Assembly (NCBI GenBank): GCA_938027595.1
Contig: CALJAK010000002.1
Coordinates: 124,001 to 188,000, forward strand
Source: an uncultured Thermoproteales archaeon
GTDB taxonomy: Archaea; Thermoproteota; Thermoprotei; Thermoproteales; Thermoproteaceae
Direction: 5' to 3'
Length of the DNA: 64,000 bases
In this document: piece after piece, positions 39,786 through 49,059 of the stretch
Layout: every line of letters begins with the position of its first letter
Numbering within the stretch: position 1 is the first letter of the stretch
Position numbers and translations under genes: made by a program
The notes under the pieces: generated by a model
Told to the model about the DNA's origin: nothing
Seen by the model: the letters and a program-made list of their open reading frames with translations, nothing else
Database searches by the model: none

Positions 39786-40759
39786 ATCACGCCGGCGAAT
39801 CTCAACGCAATTGAGAAAATCACCGCAGCTATGGAGAGAGCTAGTAGTTTAGACCAGCCAAACCTCAGCGCTTGGTCAATCCTATAGCGGGGGTAAATGG
39901 CGCGGAGAATCAACAGGGGAAAAGCCAATGCGGCCATTTTGGCGATGGTGACCAACGCGCCACTCAACGTATCGACTGCCGGTTGCCAACCGCCGAGGAA
40001 CAACACCGAGCCTAAGAGCGCCCCGGCGTAGAGCTTCACGTATGTCCCCCCAAAGGACAGTATGAACAACGTAGAGCCGTACTCAGTGTAGGGCCCCAGC
40101 ACCACCTCGGGCTCCGCCTCAGGTATTTCGAATGGAAATCTGGTGGTGGACATAACCAGCGAGATGTAGAAAGCGAGAAACGCCAGTGGGTTCAGTAGTA
40201 CACCCCACACGTTCTGCAGCTCTACAACCCTGTAAGGATCGGCTGTGCCGTACAACAGTAGCATAGCCACTAGAGATAATAACAGAGGTATTTCATACGC
40301 CGCCGAGAGTAAAATTTCTCTCATTGCCCCAATGTAGGTAAATTTATCCGCCTCAGACCAAGCCATCCCCACTAGAAAAACCGCCACAAGTAGCCACAAC
40401 ACCACTGCAATAGCCAACCCGTGGGGGTTATAGAAAATAATCAAGCCAGGCGCCGCCGCTATGAACGCCACTGGCAGAGCCTCGGCGATGAACAACGCCA
40501 GAGGTGTAGATAGAAAGAGCGCGCGGTTTGTGTGTCTCGGCAAAACCAACTCAGAGAAGACTAACTTGACCAAATCTGCGATAGGCTGTAGAAAGCCGCC
40601 TATTGCTTTAGAAACGTATAGAGGTCCATATCTCCACTGTATCCGCGCCACTAACTTCCTCTCAGCCCATATAGCCACCACTAAAAACCCCAAAATGCCC
40701 AAGACGCCGGGGAAAACCAACGCCGCGACTAAGTCACTCGACAACTCAAAAGGCATCAT
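39782..40759 (-). CDS. nuoH: Complex I membrane subunit NuoH
   Basis: A 325-residue protein with about eight membrane helices, contacting both the quinone cavity and the membrane arm. Signature segments are RIQWRYGPLYVSKAIGGFLQPIADLVKL (cytoplasmic loop 1) and RFPFEIPEAEPEVVLGPYTEYG (the acidic loop). Its ATG overlaps the nuoI stop by 4 bp and its end overlaps nuoA by 4 bp. Confidence 0.95.
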   Translation of the reverse strand: MMPFELSSDLVAALVFPGVLGILGFLVVAIWAERKLVARIQWRYGPLYVSKAIGGFLQPIADLVKLVFSELVLPRHTNRALFLSTPLALFIAEALPVAFIAAAPGLIIFYNPHGLAIAVVLWLLVAVFLVGMAWSEADKFTYIGAMREILLSAAYEIPLLLSLVAMLLLYGTADPYRVVELQNVWGVLLNPLAFLAFYISLVMSTTRFPFEIPEAEPEVVLGPYTEYGSTLFILSFGGTYVKLYAGALLGSVLFLGGWQPAVDTLSGALVTIAKMAALAFPLLILRAIYPRYRIDQALRFGWSKLLALSIAAVIFSIALRFAGVI

Positions 40760-41154
40760 AGCAATGACCTCCCGCCGGCCTCAACTGACACTGCGTCTGG
40801 GTCCATCTCCCGGGGGAATTTGTAAGTGGACAAACTGCGCCAAGTGATTTCTACTTGTGGCGTGTGGCGGAGGGAGCCGGTGGGGCAAGCGTCGACGCAG
40901 TAGCCGCAGAGTATGCAGCGGCCCCAATCTATGCCGGGGTATCTCTTGCCGTCTTGCTCCAAGTGGAACTTTATGGCTTTGGCGGGGCAGACCGCCTCGC
41001 AGAGTTGGCAAGAGATGCATACAGCTCTGTCGTTTACTATGAAGCCTCTAACTGCGGGGCTGTAGTCACGTCTCTCCTCTGGCCACCGCACAGTCCACTG
41101 TCTCTCCGCCAAGTTCTTTAAAGCAGTTAAAAACAGCTTGACGTGGATACTCAT
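40756..41154 (-). CDS. nuoI: Complex I 8Fe ferredoxin subunit NuoI
   Basis: A 132-residue protein with two [4Fe-4S] motifs, CISCQLCEAVCP and CILCGYCVDACP, and the N-terminal amphipathic helix that attaches NuoI to the membrane arm. It bridges the electron input to cluster N2 in NuoB. The ATG at 41154 overlaps the porB stop by 4 bp, so it is translationally coupled to a 2-oxoacid oxidoreductase beta subunit. With no NuoE/F/G nearby, NuoI may take electrons from ferredoxin. Confidence 0.93.
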   Translation of the reverse strand: MSIHVKLFLTALKNLAERQWTVRWPEERRDYSPAVRGFIVNDRAVCISCQLCEAVCPAKAIKFHLEQDGKRYPGIDWGRCILCGYCVDACPTGSLRHTPQVEITWRSLSTYKFPREMDPDAVSVEAGGRSLL

Positions 41155-42227
41155 TTGCCCCTGGGAGTGATGCAAGCAAGCGAGGGGTCCACGGGACCAA
41201 TCACCTCTCTCCCCATGGCTTTATTTATCTCCGCCACGTCTCTATCCACAACCGCTTGGATTGTCTCCACCTCCTCTGGCTTGAGGTGTCTAAACCTCCC
41301 CTGCAGTTGTAGGAAACACTTCACTGGCTTCCTCTTGGGCACTGGCATAGTTACTCTGAACTCCCCCCGGTCGATTTCGTAATTTACCCAATATCCAGTC
41401 TCGGTAGCTAACTCGAGCACTCTTATGGCGTACTTAGGCTCAAACCGCCAACCCGGAGTGCAAGACTGGAGTATGTGTAAGAAAGAGGGGCCGTCTGCCT
41501 CAGCCGCCTTTTTGAATTTGTAAACCATGTCGTGGACGTACGCCGGGTTTGCAGTAGCTACGTACGGTATGCCGTGAGCAGCCGCTATCAACGCCATCGG
41601 TTTCTTATGCGTGACGTTACCCGGCACTTTTCGCCCGGCCGGCGCTGTGGTTGTAGACGCGCCAAACGGCGTAGTGCCGCTCCTCTGTATGCCAGTGTTC
41701 ATGTACCCCTCGTTGTCGTACATGACGTAGATAACTCTATGACCCCTCTCCAACATGCCGCTCAACGCTTGGAAACCGATGTCTGCAGTAGCGCCGTCGC
41801 CTGCGAATACGACTACGTTTATTTTACGAGTTGAGTCTATTACACCCCGGCGTTTCAACGCTTTTATAGCTGCTTCTATGCCAGAAGCCACGGCGCCCCC
41901 GTTGCCAAAAGCCACATGTATCCAAGGCACGGCCCAATTGCCACGTGGATACACAACTGTAGAAACTTCGGCGCATCCCGTGGGGTTCACCACGATGGTG
42001 TCTGGACCCAACACTTTCAACATGTGTCTCGCAATGACGCCAATGGTGCAACTCGCGCAGAGGCCGTGGCCCGGGAGGAAGAACTCCTCTTGCGGAAGTT
42101 CGAAGCTGGCGTATTCATACAGCCCAGGGTACTCCTCTGCGATTTTAACCCCAGGCAGCGTTATATGGTGGCGCCTGATGTAAATCTTTTCTCTAATTCC
42201 CCCAAACCTACCCCTAGCCTCACTCAT
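41151..42227 (-). CDS. porB: 2-oxoacid:ferredoxin oxidoreductase beta subunit (TPP-binding)
   Basis: A 358-residue beta subunit that binds thiamine diphosphate: AGDGATADIGFQALSG ... YDNEGYMNTG is the GDG-N motif (about residues 148-182), and Cys residues in GLCASC and NPTGCAEV are consistent with the Fe-S cluster of this subunit type. The substrate is probably pyruvate or a branched 2-oxoacid. The ATG at 42227 overlaps porA by 8 bp (a GTG two codons earlier is possible), and its stop overlaps nuoI. Confidence 0.92.
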   Translation of the reverse strand: MSEARGRFGGIREKIYIRRHHITLPGVKIAEEYPGLYEYASFELPQEEFFLPGHGLCASCTIGVIARHMLKVLGPDTIVVNPTGCAEVSTVVYPRGNWAVPWIHVAFGNGGAVASGIEAAIKALKRRGVIDSTRKINVVVFAGDGATADIGFQALSGMLERGHRVIYVMYDNEGYMNTGIQRSGTTPFGASTTTAPAGRKVPGNVTHKKPMALIAAAHGIPYVATANPAYVHDMVYKFKKAAEADGPSFLHILQSCTPGWRFEPKYAIRVLELATETGYWVNYEIDRGEFRVTMPVPKRKPVKCFLQLQGRFRHLKPEEVETIQAVVDRDVAEINKAMGREVIGPVDPSLACITPRGK

Positions 42228-43422
42228 AGCCACCCCTAAGTCCCACTGTGTAAGTCTCTCCAGCTACCCAAAGGCCCTTGTGCGTCTTCAACGCAGCTTC
42301 ATATATCATGTCGCTGTCTATAGCTCTCATGCCTACGGTAGCCAAGGCGCAATGTATCACTCTACCCAACGTGGCTCCCACCTCCACGGCCATGGGGCCC
42401 AACTGCGGACCGCCGTGGTTTATAGACCTATCTATCACCAACACTTTCTCTACGTGTGACAAATATTTCTGTAAATGCCAAGTTGGCCACGGTCTGATTA
42501 CTCTAAGCCTCAGAGCCCCCGCGCGGATCCCCTCTTTCCTCAACCTATCCACCGCCTTCTTGACCAGTCCAAATATCGAGCCATACGCCACCACAGCCAC
42601 CTCGGCGTCTTCAAGCATGTATCTAGTCACCAAACCGTAAGACCTGCCGAACCTCCTCCCGTACTCCACGTCCACCTCCTCTATCACCTTGGCGGAGTTC
42701 CTCAAAGCCTCCACCGCTTGCCAGCGGATTTCCCAATACCACTCCGGCGTCCCCACAGCGCCCAGTTGAGTGGGGTTGTCCACGTCTAGCCTAACCCAAT
42801 TTCTAGTTATTGGTGCAAATTTCAAAACCTCCTCCTCGTCTGCTGGCACATCCAGCGGCTGCAAGACGTGGCTAGTCCAAAAGCCGTCGTACGCCACCAC
42901 CACGGGCAGGTGGACGCGGGCGTCTTCGGCTACTCTGTAGGCTTGCACAACTGTGTCGAAAGCCTCCTGCGCCGTCTGAGCTATGTATATAATCCACCCC
43001 AACTCACGCATTGACATAACATCACCGTAGTCCCCCCAGACGTTTATGGGGGCTGAATATGTACGAGCAGCCACTCCCATGACTATGGGCAACCTCATCC
43101 CCACTGCAATGGGGAGGTTTTCGTACATGTGTCCCAAGCCCTGCGACGAGGTTTCTGTAAAAGTGCGAGCCCCGGCGGCTGAGGCGCCGATGACTGCAGA
43201 CATGGCGGAATGTTCGCTCTCCACTGGTATAAACTCGGCGTCTAACTCGCCGTTGTTGACGTACTCTGCCAATCTCTCCACTACCGGCGTCTGGGGCGTT
43301 ATGGGATACGCCGCAATTACCTCAGGCCTCGCCATCTTCACCGCGAGCGCAACGGCGTGGTTGCCAGTGAGTGCAATGCGCTTCTGCTCTATCTGTCTCT
43401 CTCTCAGCGTCGCTTGCATCAT
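42220..43422 (-). CDS. porA: 2-oxoacid:ferredoxin oxidoreductase alpha subunit
   Basis: A 400-residue alpha subunit with the pyrimidine-binding domain: GNHAVALAVKMARPEVIAAYPITPQTPVVERL at the N-terminus, FIPVESEHSAMSAVIGASAAGART and TSSQGLGHMYENLPIAVGM. The YPITPQTP motif is the family signature. It converts 2-oxoacids to acyl-CoA and CO2 with reduction of ferredoxin, together with the beta and gamma/delta subunits. The start at the ATG at 43422 overlaps the upstream stop by 4 bp. Confidence 0.94.
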   Translation of the reverse strand: MMQATLRERQIEQKRIALTGNHAVALAVKMARPEVIAAYPITPQTPVVERLAEYVNNGELDAEFIPVESEHSAMSAVIGASAAGARTFTETSSQGLGHMYENLPIAVGMRLPIVMGVAARTYSAPINVWGDYGDVMSMRELGWIIYIAQTAQEAFDTVVQAYRVAEDARVHLPVVVAYDGFWTSHVLQPLDVPADEEEVLKFAPITRNWVRLDVDNPTQLGAVGTPEWYWEIRWQAVEALRNSAKVIEEVDVEYGRRFGRSYGLVTRYMLEDAEVAVVAYGSIFGLVKKAVDRLRKEGIRAGALRLRVIRPWPTWHLQKYLSHVEKVLVIDRSINHGGPQLGPMAVEVGATLGRVIHCALATVGMRAIDSDMIYEAALKTHKGLWVAGETYTVGLRGGYE

Positions 43423-44360
43423 ATCTCTCTCACCATTTGTATTGCCCCTGTGGGGCACACCTCGGCGCAAACGCTGCAGCCCTTACAGAAGTCGTAGTCG
43501 AACTCTATGGCTTTCATGCGGAATTTCCTACCGCGGGGCCCCTCTACTTCTCTCCAAGCCTCAATCACGGCGTCGTCTGGGCAGTAGAGCCAACACTTTC
43601 TACACATTATACACTTGGCGTGGTCTATGACGGGCTTTTCTATCCGCCAGCCGCCAGTGCGGTAGTGTAAGCTAGTGCCGGGGAAGACAACTCCCCCCTT
43701 GTTCACTGCGGTCCACTCCACAATTTCGTAAGGGCCAGCTAGGAAGGCGGAGGTGGTGGATATAACGCCCTTTGGTCTGGCGCTGGGGTCTACTCTAGCT
43801 GGCGGTATCACTGTGGCTGTCTCGAACGCCTCTTTGGTAGCGGCGAAGTTCTCCTCCACTGCCTTCCCCAGTTGGTTTTCAAACGCTTGTCTTATGGACT
43901 CCAGTTTGGGCAACCCCATGACTTTAGAAAACGCCCCGGCCAACGGGCCGTTCGGCACGTCTAGCTTGACGTGTCTCCTAGCGATGTCTATGGCGTCTAA
44001 CACCACTATGTACACGTCGTCTCTAGACACAATCTTCTTAACCTCCTCGGGGGGTTTTCCACTGTTGATTATTATGTAACCCCCAGGTCTCACTGCGTCT
44101 AACACAAAACGCATGAGATCGATTAGTTTGTCGTCGAAAACTATAGCTACGTCCGGCATTTTTATGGGTTCTTGATCCTCTATTGGGGCGTCGCTTATGG
44201 TTAGGAATGCCTTAACGGGGGCGCCTCTGCGCTCCGCGCCGAACTCCGGATTGGCAATGGCGTAATAGCCATCTATTATCGCCGCGTTGGCAATTATATA
44301 TGTAGCTGTGACGATGCCTTGTCCCCCCCTACCCACCCACACTGTCTCAATTCTCCCCAT
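43419..44360 (-). CDS. porG: 2-oxoacid:ferredoxin oxidoreductase gamma-delta fusion subunit
   Basis: A 313-residue fusion of gamma (about 1-185; VWVGRGGQGIVTATYIIANAA, FGAERRGAPV) and a delta ferredoxin domain (about 235-313) with two cluster motifs, CIMCRKCWLYCP and CKGCSVCAEVCP. The fusion is common in crenarchaea and passes electrons from TPP chemistry to free ferredoxin. The ATG at 44360 is about 24 nt after a TTTTTATTT element and opens the por-nuoIHA transcription unit. Confidence 0.93.
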   Translation of the reverse strand: MGRIETVWVGRGGQGIVTATYIIANAAIIDGYYAIANPEFGAERRGAPVKAFLTISDAPIEDQEPIKMPDVAIVFDDKLIDLMRFVLDAVRPGGYIIINSGKPPEEVKKIVSRDDVYIVVLDAIDIARRHVKLDVPNGPLAGAFSKVMGLPKLESIRQAFENQLGKAVEENFAATKEAFETATVIPPARVDPSARPKGVISTTSAFLAGPYEIVEWTAVNKGGVVFPGTSLHYRTGGWRIEKPVIDHAKCIMCRKCWLYCPDDAVIEAWREVEGPRGRKFRMKAIEFDYDFCKGCSVCAEVCPTGAIQMVREI

Positions 44361-44447
44361 GTATAATTTCCAATTTCTAAATAAAAATTTTTAGATGGAC
44401 ATTTCATGTTATAGATATGGCTATTTCTATAAATTTCAAATTAATAA

Positions 44448-45533
44448 TCATGATAGATACAAAAGCCACAATGGCGCTGAGACGCCGAGAGCCACCACCG
44501 CCAGAGACACTGACTTTGGAAAAGACGCCGTGCCCCCGGGCAACGTCGCCATGACTCTGAAGTAATAAGGCACCGACATGACTATGTTAGCCAAAATGTA
44601 AACCGCAGCCGCAAGCCCCAGCGACGCAGCTGCATAAATCAAGAGATACAACTTAGGCCAGAAACCCAACATGGGGGGTATGCCGATCTGGTGTACAGCT
44701 AGCGCAATCGCACTCCACTGAGGAGACCCCCTATCCAAGTGGTAGAAAAGCCCCATTTTCCCCAACGCGTCTGCATATATGAGCAAGAGAGCGACGTTGG
44801 GGTTGAGAGGGTACGCAAACAACGCATAGCCGGCGTGAGCCACTGTAGAGTAAGCAAACACCTTCCTAAGGTCTTGACTCGTCAACGCGCCCAGATTCCC
44901 CACTAACATAGACAAAGCGCCAAGCGCGTACCACACCACGTGTGGAGCTTGGGGAGTCATGTTAACTAGAGCAAAACCAGCGCCTAACTTTGGCAAACTC
45001 GCCAACGCCACCAAGCCGGCTGGAGAAGACCTACCATACACGTCCACTAGCCAGAGAAACATGGGCACCGCCCCCAGCTCGGTGGCAATCGCCAACAGAA
45101 TCAAGAAGTTGCCTAAATCTCCATAGACCGGTCTGAGGGCTAAGCCAGTTACGACAAACGCATTAGCTATGGTAGAGATGACTAAATACCTAAACAACCC
45201 CTCTAGAGACCCCCTATCGCCAAGAGTGGGGAGCAGTACAGCTGGAGAGAGCGTAGCCAAGGCGAATCCCACCGCCTTTAAGTAACTGGGGTCCTGCGCC
45301 ATGAAGAAAACGCCGGTTGCAGCCAAGGCAGACGCCGTCCCAGCGTCTGTTGTAAACTTACCGCGGCTCAACATAACTATGCCGAGGAGGAAGGGCACCG
45401 CGAAAATTACAGCAACAGCGTTGAACAATAGGTAGAGAACTAACGCAATGTAGAACACGTCCAACACCCAAAGTCGCGGCGTTAAGATCTTAACCGCTAG
45501 ATATACCGCCAGAACGAGAGCTATCGAATCCAT
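44448..45533 (-). CDS. nuoN: Complex I antiporter-like subunit NuoN (short)
   Basis: A 361-residue membrane protein, clearly shorter than bacterial NuoN (about 480). It keeps the family pattern near residues 148-190 (LAIATELGAVPMFLWLVDVYG ... SLPKLGAGFAL), but the Lys of the (F/L)KLxxxPFHxW motif is Glu152; the later Lys182 is present. This affects the central lysine thought to relay protons. The start overlaps nuoL by 13 bp. An 87-nt AT-rich gap separates its stop from the por operon. Confidence 0.82.
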   Translation of the reverse strand: MDSIALVLAVYLAVKILTPRLWVLDVFYIALVLYLLFNAVAVIFAVPFLLGIVMLSRGKFTTDAGTASALAATGVFFMAQDPSYLKAVGFALATLSPAVLLPTLGDRGSLEGLFRYLVISTIANAFVVTGLALRPVYGDLGNFLILLAIATELGAVPMFLWLVDVYGRSSPAGLVALASLPKLGAGFALVNMTPQAPHVVWYALGALSMLVGNLGALTSQDLRKVFAYSTVAHAGYALFAYPLNPNVALLLIYADALGKMGLFYHLDRGSPQWSAIALAVHQIGIPPMLGFWPKLYLLIYAAASLGLAAAVYILANIVMSVPYYFRVMATLPGGTASFPKSVSLAVVALGVSAPLWLLYLS

Positions 45534-47143
45534 ATCCAGAGAGTTAGATACAGCGCCACTCCCAAACCGACGCCGGCTATGTAGAGATAATACTCAAACC
45601 TCCTGCGGGACAGAGAGAGAGAAACTCTCTTGAAAGACTCAGGTATCCAGCCGTGTAGCCACATGTCTGTATATCTCTCAACGACCATCACCCCGCGGTA
45701 GAGACTATCCCAGAGGACTTGCGCTCTAAACATCTGCCTATCTAGAAATCTATCTAGCGCAAAGACAAACCTCGCCAAGGCGTGGAAGGCCTTCGGGACC
45801 AACAAATCGTAGAGCACCGGAAGTCCAAGTCTCCTATACAACGCCCCAGCTGGAGGCAGGTAAGCCAGAGATAGTCCGACGAGAGAAAATCCCCATAACA
45901 AATTCGGCATGGCTACCACTGAGAAACTGCCCACCGCCGCCAGCGCTAGGTAGGGCCACGCCAGCGGGCTCCAGTCGGAGACTGTCTCCGTCTTCAGTAT
46001 GAGTCTACCCACATATCCAGACGTAAGCGTTGAGAAGAGCGCAAGCCACCAATCTGCCTCAGCTTTAGCCAACGCCCCAAGCGGCGTTATTCCCACAAGC
46101 GTCGCCAGAGCCACAGCCATCGCGATTTTAGACGCCAATGGATACTCCAGAGGCGTCCTGTTGTGGTTGACGTGTATGGCGTGACCCACCGCCATGAACA
46201 AAGTCGCTTTAGCTACGCCATGTGCGTAAATTAACCAAAGAGCTTCCGTGGGGTTCTTCAACGCGAACGCAGTAATGAGACCTAGGTAAGATGCAGTGGA
46301 GGAAGCCAAGAGGACTTTGGGTTCTCTCTGCGCTAGAGCCACAAGCCCGCCGTACAATGCAGTGGCTAAGCCAACTAAAAAAGCAACTTGCGCCGCCCAG
46401 TGCGGCATGAGGGGCCCAAGCTTGAGGAGTAACAGAGGACCAGCCTTCACCATAGTGGAGGAGTGTAACAAAGCGCTGACTGGAGTCGGCGCTGACATAG
46501 CCGTCATGAGCCAATCCGTGAAGGGCAACTGCGCAGCTTTCGCAAACGCAGCGATTAGAACCAACGCCGCCGCCAAGTCCGGCAGCGCACTCCACTGGCT
46601 TATGTAAGGCGTTCCGGCGGCTGCTTGTCCCGTGGCTATCAACAACGCCGCGGTGCCCACCTCGACGGTTAAGATGGCTCTAAGCGCCGAGGCGCTGGGT
46701 GTCCACATCCACCTTATCCCCCACGCCCCCTCGCCGAGGCCCACTCTCCCGGCGTCTTCTTCCTCTCTATAGGTAAGTATGAGACCCCAACTGGCTAGAT
46801 CCAAACCACCCCACCCCACTAACAACAACACCCAGTGGTCTGCAGTTATGAACGTGAGCATGGAGGCGTAGAAGACGTCCATCCAACCCCAGAACCACCC
46901 CCTCCTCTCTATGGATTTCGCGTAGAAAATGGAATAGATGGAGATAGTTAGGTATATCAACGAGACGAATAGAACGAGTCCCCGCTCTATCTCTCCCAGT
47001 CTAAACAACCCGGTGGCTGGAGACGTAGCGCTGTGCAACAGCGCGAAGGCGGTAGCTGCAGTTATTGCGCCCACGCCTCGCTTTACTGCTATGTCTAATA
47101 ACGCTGCTAGGTATGCGGCTAGTATCAACAACTCTAGCGCCAT
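45521..47143 (-). CDS. nuoL: Complex I antiporter-like subunit NuoL
   Basis: A 540-residue proton-translocating subunit. The channel motif is FAKAAQLPFTDWLMTAMSAPTPVSALLHSSTMVKAG (about residues 218-253), including both lysines expected. A charged C-terminal segment (residues 460-520, ending in a hydrophobic span) corresponds to the lateral helix that tells NuoL from NuoM and NuoN. It overlaps nuoM by 10 bp and nuoN by 13 bp. Confidence 0.92.
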   Translation of the reverse strand: MALELLILAAYLAALLDIAVKRGVGAITAATAFALLHSATSPATGLFRLGEIERGLVLFVSLIYLTISIYSIFYAKSIERRGWFWGWMDVFYASMLTFITADHWVLLLVGWGGLDLASWGLILTYREEEDAGRVGLGEGAWGIRWMWTPSASALRAILTVEVGTAALLIATGQAAAGTPYISQWSALPDLAAALVLIAAFAKAAQLPFTDWLMTAMSAPTPVSALLHSSTMVKAGPLLLLKLGPLMPHWAAQVAFLVGLATALYGGLVALAQREPKVLLASSTASYLGLITAFALKNPTEALWLIYAHGVAKATLFMAVGHAIHVNHNRTPLEYPLASKIAMAVALATLVGITPLGALAKAEADWWLALFSTLTSGYVGRLILKTETVSDWSPLAWPYLALAAVGSFSVVAMPNLLWGFSLVGLSLAYLPPAGALYRRLGLPVLYDLLVPKAFHALARFVFALDRFLDRQMFRAQVLWDSLYRGVMVVERYTDMWLHGWIPESFKRVSLSLSRRRFEYYLYIAGVGLGVALYLTLWIWIR

Positions 47144-48414
47144 AGGAGAGGCAGTAGAGCCAGCAATACGTACGGCAACAACGCCGAGAGTAGCGTGGGG
47201 ATGTACATGTCGCTAGAGGCGTTCACTTCGGCGGGTCCCGATCTGTAAATCCGGTTTATTAAATAGAAGTTGTAGAGAGCTGTGGAGAACAACGCGAACA
47301 ACAGTAACAAAACCGCCGCTGCGTCGTGCGGCACGCCGATTGCCAAAAAGGCTTTGCCTACCAACGTCAAGCCAAAGACTCCGGACAACGCCACGAAAGT
47401 CAGTATGCCCACCGTCAGCAGTGGAGTGTTCCACTTGAGTTGGTCGAGGAGTCTCGTGTGGATGTGGACTATGTAAATACCGGAGAGCATGAAGCCGGCG
47501 GCTTTGGCGAAGGCGTGGCCCGTGAACAAAATCGCCATAGTTAGGTAGCCCAGCTCTCCCCCAAGCGATGCGGCGGACACCAAGAGCCCCATGTTGGCGA
47601 TTGTAGAGTCGGCTAGGGCTCTCTTGATGTCTACTTCTCTAAACACCAATATAGAGCCGTATATGGCGGTGGCTAGTCCGTACATGTAGAGAACTTCAAC
47701 TGGCCACATGGCGCCGTCTTTCAGCCTCCACAGCCAGTAGGCCAGAAGACCGACGTGCACTGGACTCAACAACGCAGACAGAGGCGTTGGAGCCTCGGCG
47801 TGGGCGTAGGGCAGCCAGAAGTGTACCCCCAACGTGCCCATTTTTATCAAGATGCCCAACAACACCAACAGCGAGGCCAACCCCGTCGCTTGGAAAGTTG
47901 ATGCGTCGAAATGCCCAGAGGCGGCGACGCCGATGAGGAAGAGTATGGACCCCACTTGCGCCCATATGAAGTATATCAACCCAACCATCCTCCTATTTCC
48001 ATAACCGAAGTACCAAATCAATAGAAAGCTGGTAATTATACTGAGTTCAAGCGCTAGAAAGACAAAGATCAAGTTTTCGAATATAACTATGAAGACGAAA
48101 GACAATACGTACAAAACGTGCGAGAGGTAGTACCACCTCTCGGCTTTCAAGTGCTCTAGATATCTAGGCGCGTAGAGCGTCACCAAGAGCCCCAGAGCTA
48201 TCGACACCGCGATGAAGGGCAGCTTGTGTAAATCTACCAACACCGCCACCTCGCCCACGTACGGCATTGACGCCAGAGTAGTTCTCTGGCTAATCAAGAG
48301 GTACCCAACCATCAGCGCAGTGGCCACCGCAGCCGACAAGACGCCACGTTTCGCCGACAGTAGCGACAGCGCCACAATTAACGCAGTGACCGCGAGGAAA
48401 ATGTCGCTATACAT
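47134..48414 (-). CDS. nuoM: Complex I antiporter-like subunit NuoM
   Basis: A 426-residue antiporter-like subunit with the channel glutamate in LALELSIITSFLLIW (about residue 128) and the motif LIKMGTLGVHFWLPYAHAEAPTPLSALLS with Lys and His. It lacks the NuoL lateral helix. Gene order here is J-K-M-L-N in the direction of transcription, whereas many operons read J-K-L-M-N. The start overlaps nuoK by 8 bp. Confidence 0.9.
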   Translation of the reverse strand: MYSDIFLAVTALIVALSLLSAKRGVLSAAVATALMVGYLLISQRTTLASMPYVGEVAVLVDLHKLPFIAVSIALGLLVTLYAPRYLEHLKAERWYYLSHVLYVLSFVFIVIFENLIFVFLALELSIITSFLLIWYFGYGNRRMVGLIYFIWAQVGSILFLIGVAASGHFDASTFQATGLASLLVLLGILIKMGTLGVHFWLPYAHAEAPTPLSALLSPVHVGLLAYWLWRLKDGAMWPVEVLYMYGLATAIYGSILVFREVDIKRALADSTIANMGLLVSAASLGGELGYLTMAILFTGHAFAKAAGFMLSGIYIVHIHTRLLDQLKWNTPLLTVGILTFVALSGVFGLTLVGKAFLAIGVPHDAAAVLLLLFALFSTALYNFYLINRIYRSGPAEVNASSDMYIPTLLSALLPYVLLALLPLLWR

Positions 48415-48649
48415 AGCCCAGCTTGGCTAGTCTGAATAGCGTCGCCACTAGCAACAGCGTCTCCACAACGCCGACGCCGGCGGCGACTGCTAGCATATTT
48501 ATGTCATGTGCCACAGCTGATGCAAATATCGCCGCCAGCACTAGTAATTCGCAGCCTATTATAACTCGCACTAGCGAGTTGGCCGTGCCCACCACCGCGA
48601 GTCCGCCGGCCATTAAAGCTGTTATCAAAATGACGTCTAGACCCGTCAT
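48407..48649 (-). CDS. nuoK: Complex I membrane subunit NuoK
   Basis: An 80-residue protein with three membrane helices, short for the family (about 100). The membrane-embedded Glu residues are seen in IIGCELLVLA and GVVETLLLVA. It overlaps nuoJ by 4 bp and nuoM by 8 bp. Confidence 0.87.
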   Translation of the reverse strand: MTGLDVILITALMAGGLAVVGTANSLVRVIIGCELLVLAAIFASAVAHDINMLAVAAGVGVVETLLLVATLFRLAKLGYV

Positions 48650-49059
48650 ATAGACATCTCCACCGCGATTTTCAGAGCGTATAGCACAAACGCCGTCAGT
48701 ATGACCAATATGTAGACATCGAGGTCGGCAGCGGGCATAGACACGTCGTTGGCTCTTATCAAGATAGGTGTAAAAACTACCGCAAGTCCAGCGGCTGCAG
48801 TGAGCCGTGGCTCTATTGTTTTCTTCACATCGCCTAAGGTGCCGGCGGCGATTATCACAAGCGTTAGGGAGGCAGCTATGTACACCAAAGCCACTAAGAT
48901 GAACGCCAAGGCGCCGAGGTATGCAGCAGTCCCCAAAGCCACCACCACGCCCAAGCCCGTCAACAGAAGCGCTGCATAGATGTTGTCTCTAGTGTATAGT
49001 ACCAATCCGATGAATACAAGTGAAGTTACAAAAATTAACCACAACATGCCACTTTTCAT
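48646..49059 (-). CDS. nuoJ: Complex I membrane subunit NuoJ
   Basis: A 137-residue protein with about five hydrophobic segments, including the family's Gly/Ala-Leu-rich third helix (YLGALAFILVALVYIAASLTLVI). Identification relies on size, hydropathy and its place at the head of the J-K-M-L-N run. An ATAAATAAC element is about 26 nt upstream of the ATG, in the 204-bp spacer shared with the aldehyde oxidoreductase gene. Confidence 0.82.
   Translation of the reverse strand: MKSGMLWLIFVTSLVFIGLVLYTRDNIYAALLLTGLGVVVALGTAAYLGALAFILVALVYIAASLTLVIIAAGTLGDVKKTIEPRLTAAAGLAVVFTPILIRANDVSMPAADLDVYILVILTAFVLYALKIAVEMSI

Noticed and set aside
41166-41210. GTGATGC motif at the end of porB
   Set aside because: No box D follows within 60 nt and the sequence lies fully inside coding sequence.
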